Source of the DNA: Candidatus Zixiibacteriota bacterium | GTDB lineage: Bacteria > Zixibacteria > MSB-5A5 > GN15 > FEB-12 | NCBI GenBank assembly: GCA_040752815.1 | Contig: JBFMGC010000001.1 | Span: forward strand, 80,449-144,448 | Direction of reading: 5' to 3' | Length of the DNA stretch: 64,000 nt | Shown here: piece after piece, positions 18,731-25,234 of the stretch | Position numbering within the stretch: the first letter of the stretch is position 1 | How the letters are laid out: every line of letters starts with the position of its first letter | Program-made: the position numbers and the translations under genes | Notes under the pieces: generated by a model | What the model was told of the DNA's origin: nothing | The model's database searches: none | Seen by the model: only the letters and a program-made list of their open reading frames with translations

Positions 18731-19603
18731 TCAAAACCAGTTGGCGATCCGGGAATCTATCAGGAGCGCCAAAAATAGCCCAAAAAGGTACAAGATCGAA
18801 AACCGGAACAGCCCACGAACCCTCTCCATGGAGCCGCTTCTCAGCGCGCCTACGCTCCGCCACAGAAAGACCAGGCCGAGAGTCGCCGCAAACGCCAGAT
18901 AGACCCAGCCCGCCCCGAATAGCCCGGGCAGCAGCGATGTCACCACCAGCATGACGGCGTACACCAGCATTTGCCTGAGCGTAGAGCGCTCACCCCGCAC
19001 AAGAGGCATCATCGGTAAGCCGGTGAGGCGGTAATCGTCCTTGTAGGCGATTGCGAGCGCCCAGAAGTGGGGCGGGGTCCAAAAGAATATGATCCCGAAC
19101 ATGAGCCAGGGGAGCCAGCCGGTTGTCCCGGTTGCCGCTGCCCATGCTCCTACCGGAGCCATGGCGCCGGCCGCGCCGCCGATAACAATATTCTGCGCCG
19201 TGGTCGGCTTAAGTACCAGAGTATAAAACAGTCCGTAAAACAGAATGGTCGCCAGCGCCAGCAGCGCCGCCAGCCAATTGAAGAAAAGGGCGAGGATCAC
19301 TAACCCCGCAATGCCAATAGCGACCGAGAAGGTCAGGGCGCTGCCGGGTGAGAGCCGGCGTTGGGGCAGCGGCCGCCGTCCGGCGGTGCGGCTCATCAAC
19401 GCATCCAGATCGCGCTCGAAATACTGATTGAGCGAGTTGGCACATCCGCCGGTCAGAAACAAAGCCACCATGAAGAGTAGGAAACGCCACGGCTGAGCCA
19501 GCATGCTGCCCTCGACCACGAGCGCAGTCGCACCCGTGAAGATGACCAGCAGCATGATGGTCGGTTTGGTCAGTTTCAGGTATTCAGCTACTGTTGCGGA
19601 CAT
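18731..19603 (-). CDS. ctaB: Haem O synthase (protohaem IX farnesyltransferase)
   Basis: The 290-residue integral membrane prenyltransferase adds farnesyl to haem B to make haem O. Its first aspartate-rich motif is NQYFERDLDALMSRTAGRRP (about residues 57-76), with the DxxxD spacing and RT..RPLP ending of the COX10/CtaB family. The second aspartate region appears as AIAYKDDYRLTGLPMMPLV. Nine or so helices are visible. It supplies haem O to CtaA at the far end of the oxidase cluster. It is transcribed separately, with its own 283-base upstream region shared with the divergent DinB-like gene. Confidence 0.93.
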   Translation of the reverse strand: MSATVAEYLKLTKPTIMLLVIFTGATALVVEGSMLAQPWRFLLFMVALFLTGGCANSLNQYFERDLDALMSRTAGRRPLPQRRLSPGSALTFSVAIGIAGLVILALFFNWLAALLALATILFYGLFYTLVLKPTTAQNIVIGGAAGAMAPVGAWAAATGTTGWLPWLMFGIIFFWTPPHFWALAIAYKDDYRLTGLPMMPLVRGERSTLRQMLVYAVMLVVTSLLPGLFGAGWVYLAFAATLGLVFLWRSVGALRSGSMERVRGLFRFSILYLFGLFLALLIDSRIANWF

Positions 19604-19886
19604 GGCTGTTTTCCAAAATCAACTGTCTCAACCGGTCTGCTCGGGAATGGTTCCCGCGGAGTGTGAACCTCGAAGAGCAGGCCCGAACGGCTCGCGTCAG
19701 GGCTCCACGATACCGCGTTCCGCCATCCGAGCAAACATAATTTGATCACTCCCCTCTGCAACCGCCGCCCGGAGAGCCGGCATCCCTAACCGCTCTCGGA
19801 TCTGTCATGGCGCTTGGCCCGCGGGCGCAGTCGAATTATATTGGGCGGCGGCAGTCGACACAAACTCAGCTTCAAAGGAGCCCTGA

Positions 19887-20471
19887 TTGAAAGAACGTAA
19901 ACTGGCAAGCCCCGAGGGGTATGATTCCTCGTCCCAGCGGGTTTTGGCATACTTCGCCGCGCAGCTCGACGACCAGTTGCGACGGCTGGAAGACTCGGTC
20001 GCCGAACTAGACACAAGACACCTTGAGTGGCAGCCGCACCCGGGAGTGAACACTATCGGGATGCTCCTGGCCCATTTGGCGGTGGCGGAGGTCTACTGGA
20101 TAAACGTCGCCCCCGCCCAGATGCCGCTCACACCCGACGGCGATAACCTGATCCTTGAAACTATTGGCATCCGCATGGATGACGACGGCCTGCCGCTGGC
20201 CGCCGACGGGTGCCACCCGGCTACGCTATCCGGCAAGAGCCTCTCCGATTACCTGGCGATGCTCGATAAAACTCGCGCGTCGACACACGCCACGCTCCGG
20301 ACCTGGCGCGATGCTGACCTCGACACCGGCTACCGATTGAGGGACATGTCGGTAACGCCTGCCTGGACGCTCTACCACGTACTCGAGCACCTCGCCGGGC
20401 ATTTCGGACAGATCCTGGTTTTGAAGCATCTCATGCGGGATGCGGGGGTGCTGGAGAAAAAGCCGGAGTGA
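19887..20471 (+). CDS. DinB-superfamily four-helix protein (DUF664-like)
   Basis: The 194-residue protein fits the DinB/YfiT metal-binding four-helix fold. A histidine in the second helix (H63 in MLLAHLAVAEVYW) and the pair in EHLAGHFGQIL (H168, H172) would form the metal triad. Members include thiol-dependent enzymes, but many have no known substrate, so no reaction is assigned. The TTG start at 19887 is supported by AAAGGAG at 19874-19880, 6 bases upstream. It stands alone between the divergent ctaB and the convergent PilZ gene, whose stop is 20 bases past its own. Confidence 0.8.
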   Translation: MKERKLASPEGYDSSSQRVLAYFAAQLDDQLRRLEDSVAELDTRHLEWQPHPGVNTIGMLLAHLAVAEVYWINVAPAQMPLTPDGDNLILETIGIRMDDDGLPLAADGCHPATLSGKSLSDYLAMLDKTRASTHATLRTWRDADLDTGYRLRDMSVTPAWTLYHVLEHLAGHFGQILVLKHLMRDAGVLEKKPE

Positions 20472-20491
20472 GCCGTGACGCGGAGAGGACC

Positions 20492-21247
20492 TTATCCGAC
20501 AACCTGCATTCTCGGTCTGTCGAGTTGCTTCTTTCCTTTATGTACCAGAAGATGAAGAATGATCGAAGCATCCTGTCTGGAAATGTTCACTATACTGTAC
20601 CCGGATTCATAACCAAGGCCGCTCTCCCCTTGGCGGCACCACATGCACCTGACGTCAAGTACAAGGTACTCTCGCTGAAACACCTGCTCCGGCAATTTCA
20701 CGCGGCAATGGAGCACCGTATCTTTATCGACCGGCTTAGGGGTAATGATTCGAATTCCGCTGAGGCTGAAATCGGCCAGTTCGCCGATCTGGCGATAACT
20801 GTTCCGTTCGAAGACCGGCAGGGGACGATCGAGTTCGTATCTATCTGATTTCCTCCGGTTCCTTTTTTCCACTGTCTTGGCATCGGGGAGGTCCTCTTCG
20901 CCCCAGAACCTTAACTTTAGACCGAGAATCAGGTACGAGATAAGAACCGCGTCGATTCCAGTAACTGTTAACCGGTACCCCGATTCCCATCTATCCTCCT
21001 TGACGTTCTTCCTGCACCAGCGACACTCGGCATCGAAGATGATTTCGTCGCGTCCCATTATCTGGTCCACCAACTGGACTGCGCAACGACGAGTGCCGGA
21101 CACCTTGACAGGCCCCGGCGTAATCAGCATGGCCCCGTCGGATGACAGGTTTACAAGTCGCCCAAGGAGTTCTCTCGTAGAATGATCGTGGACTTTCAGA
21201 TACTTCCTTGAACTATGGCGCTCGTTCTTTCTTCGCTCGCCCGACAT
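20492..21247 (-). CDS. Protein with two PilZ domains
   Basis: The 251-residue soluble protein consists of two tandem PilZ domains. The first has RRKNERHSSR then NLSSDG (residues about 5-14 and 33-38). The second has RRKSDRYELDR then DFSLSG (about 131-141 and 159-164). RxxxR and [DN]xSxxG are the cyclic-di-GMP contacts, so both halves may bind it. Each half also carries a similar Cys pair (CRWCRK, CMWCRQ) of unknown role. A ribosome site GGAGGT lies close to the ATG. No partner gene is adjacent. PilZ proteins often control motility or polysaccharide export, so a link to the 52-64 kb cluster is possible but unproved. Confidence 0.85.
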   Translation of the reverse strand: MSGERRKNERHSSRKYLKVHDHSTRELLGRLVNLSSDGAMLITPGPVKVSGTRRCAVQLVDQIMGRDEIIFDAECRWCRKNVKEDRWESGYRLTVTGIDAVLISYLILGLKLRFWGEEDLPDAKTVEKRNRRKSDRYELDRPLPVFERNSYRQIGELADFSLSGIRIITPKPVDKDTVLHCRVKLPEQVFQREYLVLDVRCMWCRQGESGLGYESGYSIVNISRQDASIILHLLVHKGKKQLDRPRMQVVG

Positions 21248-21555
21248 GATACCTCCAAGATCGCTTCCCTTATCTTCTCTCGAGGTCTATTGTATATTGT
21301 ATCGGCCAATTGGGACTAAAGTGGATGTCCGCACCCCAAAGCGAGTCCGGGGAAGGACCTGCTTTTCGGCGACATGAACGGATCGTCGATTCAACATTGG
21401 ATTTCGCGCCGATCCCTGATCCAATGCCGGGGGGCTGATTAAGTATTTATGCGGCAACAGCTTATTCGTCGGCTCGGAGCGATCAGCAATCTGAGCGTAA
21501 ACGGGCCGGGGTCCTTACTATAGACCGCCCGGCACCCCACCCCATTTGAATTGGA
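21248..21555. other. Intergenic region with no gene found
   Basis: These 308 bases carry the ribosome site and probably the promoter of the PilZ gene at the left end. The rest lies downstream of the NrfD-like gene on neither strand of a coding region. I found no convincing ORF, tRNA, terminator with T-run, or cyclic-di-GMP riboswitch signature. Confidence 0.5.
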
Positions 21556-22818
21556 TCAGACTGTTCCCGAGGATGGCAGGGACCCGGGCGGCAGATCAAC
21601 TTCGCGCGTTCGGTGGCCGGTGTCGTGGGGTTGATCCTCCGGGACCCACGGCGGCAGAAGTTTGGCAAGTATCCACAAGAATAGCACCGGCAGCAGAAGC
21701 AGGATTACTGCGGCAAGTAGACCCTCGATTCCAAAGAACTCCAGCTTATAGGTAGTGAGTCCGCGAAGCGATTTTGAGAACAACTGCCCGCCGATTACCA
21801 CATTCCAGCGTGTGGCGAAGATGCCTACCTGAACCAGAATAGCCGCAATAAAGTAGAACATCCGCCGCATCTCGTCCGGCAGCCGGCCAAACCGCGCAAA
21901 AATCAGAGTAAGAACCGGCAGCGCCGATCCGATCAGAAGCTGCGTTACAATCAAACTGATGAACAGCCGGCTGCTGATCATCTTTGACAAGATTTCGATT
22001 GATTCCTCCGACTCATATAGCCGGTGTATGAAATCGAGCATCTCCAGCGACAGGTCAATAATCATCGCGTACAACAAGAGCTCGGCCAGCTTATTCAGGC
22101 AGGGCATACTGATGCGCCGCCACCGCACCAGCGAGGTAATGACATAGACCAGCAAAACCAGCGCAATACCGGAGACAATCGCCGAGAAGAGAAACACGAT
22201 CGGCATGAGCACCGAGCTCCACCAGGGGTTGGCTTTTACCGACCCGAAGATAAAGCCTACATACCCGTGCAAGAGAAAGGCCGATGGAATGCCCAAGACA
22301 GTGATGAACTTGCATGCCTTCTGGTCGAAGGCAATCGCCCTTTCAGAGATGTCGGTCACGCCGAGCGTGAGAACCTTATATACATACTTGATTAGCCCCT
22401 TTTTATCGCGTGACCAGATCACGATATCCTTGCGGTAGTCAAACCAGATCTCGAGAAGCAACACTACCATCAGATACCATGCATAGACAAAACCGAACAT
22501 GGCCATCGCTGACGACGTGTGCGGAGTCAAAAACATCTCAGGCGAGCGCTCGGGGTGCCCCAGGTGCGCCATCAGCGGCAGGGGCGCGGCAATCAGGAAG
22601 GCGAGCGACGTGATCAGGGCCAGACGATAGATCGGCTGCAGGACCTTAACGTTGAAAACTTTTTCCAGCGACGCCAGGATAAACGCGCCTGCCACCAGAC
22701 CGGTCAAATACGGATAGAGCACGATATGAATCGACCAGTGAAGTTCGTACTCATTCGGGTAGATATACCCCTCGGCCCCGGGGATAGTCAGCAGCAGCAA
22801 CGGCAGGATCGGGGTCAT
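21556..22818 (-). CDS. NrfD/PsrC-type quinone-reactive membrane subunit
   Basis: The 420-residue protein has about ten hydrophobic helices with the NrfD-like plan (ELHWSIHIVLYPYLTGLVAG at the start, PLPLMAHLGHPERSPEMF in a loop). NrfD-family subunits exchange electrons between menaquinol and a periplasmic iron-sulphur partner. It follows the ferredoxin gene by 2 bases and is third in an octahaem/ferredoxin/NrfD operon, the composition of the Geobacter Cbc4-type complex. No molybdenum or other catalytic subunit is present, so the module is probably a quinol-to-cytochrome conduit. The C-terminal 25 residues are hydrophilic. Confidence 0.87.
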   Translation of the reverse strand: MTPILPLLLLTIPGAEGYIYPNEYELHWSIHIVLYPYLTGLVAGAFILASLEKVFNVKVLQPIYRLALITSLAFLIAAPLPLMAHLGHPERSPEMFLTPHTSSAMAMFGFVYAWYLMVVLLLEIWFDYRKDIVIWSRDKKGLIKYVYKVLTLGVTDISERAIAFDQKACKFITVLGIPSAFLLHGYVGFIFGSVKANPWWSSVLMPIVFLFSAIVSGIALVLLVYVITSLVRWRRISMPCLNKLAELLLYAMIIDLSLEMLDFIHRLYESEESIEILSKMISSRLFISLIVTQLLIGSALPVLTLIFARFGRLPDEMRRMFYFIAAILVQVGIFATRWNVVIGGQLFSKSLRGLTTYKLEFFGIEGLLAAVILLLLPVLFLWILAKLLPPWVPEDQPHDTGHRTREVDLPPGSLPSSGTV

Positions 22819-22820
22819 GG

Positions 22821-23606
22821 TCAGATCACCTCTCCGTCGGCGCCGGCGTAATACACTTTCGGCTCCGTGTTGAGATAAGGCTTGAGCTGGGTAATCTCAT
22901 TGAACCGGAGGAACCGGTGGAGCGGCGAGCTCTTGTGGCCGATCTCGCCAAAAACCCGCGCCTGGGTGGGACAGACCTCCACACAGGCCGGTAACAGGCC
23001 CTCGCGAAGGCGGTGGTAACAAAACGTGCACTTGTCCGCGACTTGCTTCTCCGGATGCAGGTAGCGTGCCCCATACGGACACGCCTGGATACAGTAGCGA
23101 CACCCCACACAGTAGCTCTCGTCAACCAACACGACTCCGTCGCGGCTTAGAAACGTCGCCCCTACGGGACAGACCTGGACACAAGGTGCCTTCACGCAGT
23201 GGTTGCAGAGTTTCGGCACAAAGAACGACCGAAGGATATCAGTGTCATCAGGCAACGCCGGGAAGCCGTCGATTCCGCCATTGGGGCTGTCCACGTGGGC
23301 CTCTCGATCGGTAGTGACTACATACCGTTCGACCCAACTCCGAAAGAAGTGCTCGTCGCGTGGGACATTATTCTCCGACTTGCAGGCGTCGGCACACCGC
23401 CCGCACCCGATACACTTGTGGATGTCGATACCCATCGCGTAGTTATGCTGCTCAGGGTCGTACCCGCCCGGCTCGTCGGCGCCGGCTTTACCCGGTTTAG
23501 CCAGAGCGAAAAAGGCGATTAGGCCCGGTAACTTGGCCGAGAGGTTTTGCAGAAACGTCCTGCGGGCCATGCCCGGCGACCGTGATTCCGGCCGCGAGTT
23601 TGTCAT
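22821..23606 (-). CDS. Tat-exported four-cluster ferredoxin subunit (NrfC/DmsB type)
   Basis: The 261-residue protein starts at ATG 23606, which shares one base with the stop of the octahaem gene (TAATG). The open frame further upstream is not needed. MARRTFLQNL near residue 12 is a twin-arginine-type signal. Four iron-sulphur motifs follow: CIGCGRCADACKSENN, CNHCVKAPCVQVCPVGAT, CVGCRYCIQACPYGARY, and CTFCYHRL with CVEVCPTQARVFG. Such subunits relay electrons between a NrfD quinone site and periplasmic haems. It is the middle gene of the three-gene operon. Confidence 0.9.
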   Translation of the reverse strand: MTNSRPESRSPGMARRTFLQNLSAKLPGLIAFFALAKPGKAGADEPGGYDPEQHNYAMGIDIHKCIGCGRCADACKSENNVPRDEHFFRSWVERYVVTTDREAHVDSPNGGIDGFPALPDDTDILRSFFVPKLCNHCVKAPCVQVCPVGATFLSRDGVVLVDESYCVGCRYCIQACPYGARYLHPEKQVADKCTFCYHRLREGLLPACVEVCPTQARVFGEIGHKSSPLHRFLRFNEITQLKPYLNTEPKVYYAGADGEVI

Positions 23607-24349
23607 TAATTGGCCTCCGGATGGTGCGGGTAGTGGCAATCCCAGCATAAATACCGCTCCCCGTGAGACTCAAAATTGATTGTGGGTGCCTCGAACTTGG
23701 CCGTCCCGCTCTCGCTGTGGCACGGGGCGCAGGTGCCGGGGTCGGTCGGTTTGAGCGCCCGGGCCGACCGCGGCGATAACAGGTGCTCGTTGGGTACAGA
23801 ATGACACTGCGTACACGCCAGCATGGTGTGCGGCGAGACCATCTTGTCGTTGGCGATCTCCCGATGGCAAGCGTCGCACTCCTCCGGCGTGCGCGGCAGA
23901 GTCGGTGCGTGTGGATCGTGGCAGGCGATGCAGGGACGGCCCGGATTATGGCGGTCGGAGAGAATCTGCGGGAAGCCGGATGGGCGCGACGGGTTATAAC
24001 CATGACACAAGGGACAGTATCCGCGCCCGCGCGGGATCTGCGGTGATACCTCGTCCGGCGCGTCGACATGCCCCGCAGCCGGACCGTGGCAGGCTTCGCA
24101 GGCTACCCCCTGGTGGTGCGAGTCAGACTTGAGCGCGACGATATCATCGTGGCAGTCCTCGCACGCTTTCGCGCCAGCATACACAATCGGTTGGGCGGCG
24201 ATCTCGTCAACTGAATTGGCCCGGTATGGGCCGTAATCCCCGAAGGTCTCCGGAACGAGAAAGGCCCTGGCGACCAGCAACGCTGTCATCGCCAGTACGA
24301 AAAGCACCGCCAAAGGGACAAGTTGAGCGGGAAACTTGTGCCGGAACAT
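23606..24349 (-). CDS. Octahaem cytochrome c of the NrfD module
   Basis: The 247-residue protein has one N-terminal hydrophobic helix (VPLAVLFVLAMTALLVARAF), kept as signal or anchor. Eight CXXCH motifs follow: CEDCH, CEACH, CPLCH, CIACH, CDACH, CTQCH, CAPCH and CWDCH. Ligand-like histidines include SDSHHQGVAC and the terminal YPHHPEAN. It probably receives electrons from the ferredoxin subunit encoded next. I see no Lys-haem site (CXXCK) or other sign of a nitrite or hydroxylamine enzyme, so a carrier role is favoured. It is the first gene of its operon. Its promoter is not clear. Confidence 0.88.
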   Translation of the reverse strand: MFRHKFPAQLVPLAVLFVLAMTALLVARAFLVPETFGDYGPYRANSVDEIAAQPIVYAGAKACEDCHDDIVALKSDSHHQGVACEACHGPAAGHVDAPDEVSPQIPRGRGYCPLCHGYNPSRPSGFPQILSDRHNPGRPCIACHDPHAPTLPRTPEECDACHREIANDKMVSPHTMLACTQCHSVPNEHLLSPRSARALKPTDPGTCAPCHSESGTAKFEAPTINFESHGERYLCWDCHYPHHPEAN

Positions 24350-24567
24350 TGTTTTGTCTTGCCTAAAAACCAGATCGCGTTACTTTATAAGAAAACCACT
24401 TAGACCGTAGTAGTCAAGTTTCAACATTACTTTGAGGCCGCCTGGGCCGACAAAACCCCGCAGCGAGTGGCGCGGACGCAGCGGCCTGACCTCGCAGTAA
24501 CTGAGTCAGTAGAACGAACGATGGCGCAGGTTATGGACTCCTAACCGAATCGAAAGGACGGTTCCTG

Positions 24568-24714
24568 ATGAGTCCCTGGCTTCTTATCATAGTTGTCTTG
24601 CTTGTGGCGTTTACACTTGCGGCTGCGGTACTGGCGGTGCCGGTCCTTCGCGACCTGTACCGGCATCAGAAAGGGCGCATTGAGGGGTCGAAAGAGCCGG
24701 AAAACGGGGGGTAG
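24568..24714 (+). CDS. 48-residue single-helix membrane protein
   Basis: ATG 24568 opens a 48-codon frame ending in TAG 24714, with AAAGGA at 24554-24559 as ribosome site 8-9 bases upstream. The product is MSPWLLIIVV followed by more hydrophobic residues to about residue 27, then a basic and acidic tail (RDLYRHQKGRIEGSKEPENGG). A signal anchor followed by positive charges suggests an inner-membrane protein with a cytoplasmic tail. No family is recognised. It may be an accessory protein of the respiratory modules nearby, but the divergent octahaem operon is 218 bases away. Confidence 0.5.
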   Translation: MSPWLLIIVVLLVAFTLAAAVLAVPVLRDLYRHQKGRIEGSKEPENGG

Positions 24715-24778
24715 GGCACCAGGGTTTCGTGCAGCGTGTCGAACGTGGTGGATGAGGACGTCCACTACGCACTAAGCA

Positions 24779-24820
24779 GTGCCCGGCCTCGCGCAGAAGC
24801 GCGGGATCCTCATCTGCCGG
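24779..24820. repeat. Copy of the intergenic palindromic repeat
   Basis: GTGCCCGGCCTCGCGCAGAA followed by GCGCGGGATCCTCATCTGCC is the same framework as the copies at 4.6 and 47.65 kb, read on the minus strand as GGCAGATGAGGAT, a GC hairpin and CGGGCAC. Immediately downstream (about 24858-24874) is a second hairpin, CCCACCCGC with GCGGGTGGG. The copy lies between the 48-residue gene and the FG-GAP relic. Confidence 0.55.
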
Positions 24821-24912
24821 CAGAAAGCAGTTCCTCACGCAAGGGCGACATACTTCCCACCCGCAAGCGGGTGGGCCACCAGGGTGGAGACGGTACGTTT
24901 CAGTTGGCGTAA

Positions 24913-25155
24913 CACTTTGGCGCGGGCGTTTGGCCGTACCATCTGTTTGCGTCCGAACTGGACGGCGACGGTGATATTGACCTGGCAATCGCAAATTACA
25001 CTACGAGTACGATATCGATTCTACTAAACCTTACTGCCCTGCCACCCAAGGATGTCTTTGTCGATATCAAGCTCGGCTCCTGTCCTAATCCGCTCAACGT
25101 CAAAGAAACCACCAGCGCAGGAGATACTGGCCGCAGTGGCGTGATTGAATTCTAA
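24913..25155 (+). pseudogene. C-terminal relic of an FG-GAP/VCBS-repeat secreted protein
   Basis: The frame reads HFGAGVWPYHLFASELDGDG, then IDLAIANY and ILLNL. These are clear parts of FG-GAP repeats with the calcium-loop DGDGDID. It continues into VDIKLGSCPNPLNVK, a motif found at the end of many secreted FG-GAP proteins. The frame has an in-frame TAA at 24910 just before the repeat, no start or ribosome site, and breaks off after NVK where the family normally continues for tens of residues. It is therefore the remains of a deleted gene, of the same broad class of surface protein as the neighbour at 25.2-28.1 kb. Confidence 0.7.
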
Positions 25156-25184
25156 GGCCGCGGGGTGAGCAGGTATCCAATACT

Positions 25185-25218
25185 ACCCCGGCCGGGGTGA
25201 GGCGCCCGGCCGGGGCCC
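25185..25218 (-). terminator. GC-rich hairpin after the 13-repeat protein gene
   Basis: CCCCGGCCGGGG at 25186-25197 and the near-identical CCCGGCCGGGG at 25205-25215 are each self-complementary and also complementary to each other. They form a very stable structure 17-50 bases past the stop at 25235. The position suits a terminator for the minus-strand gene, but no T-run follows. Confidence 0.4.
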
Positions 25219-25234
25219 GAAAGGAAACAGCATG

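Noticed and set aside
19680-19735. 13-codon minus-strand frame with a GAGGGGAG site upstream of ctaB
   Set aside because: It is very short with no regulatory hairpin or special codons, so it is probably chance.
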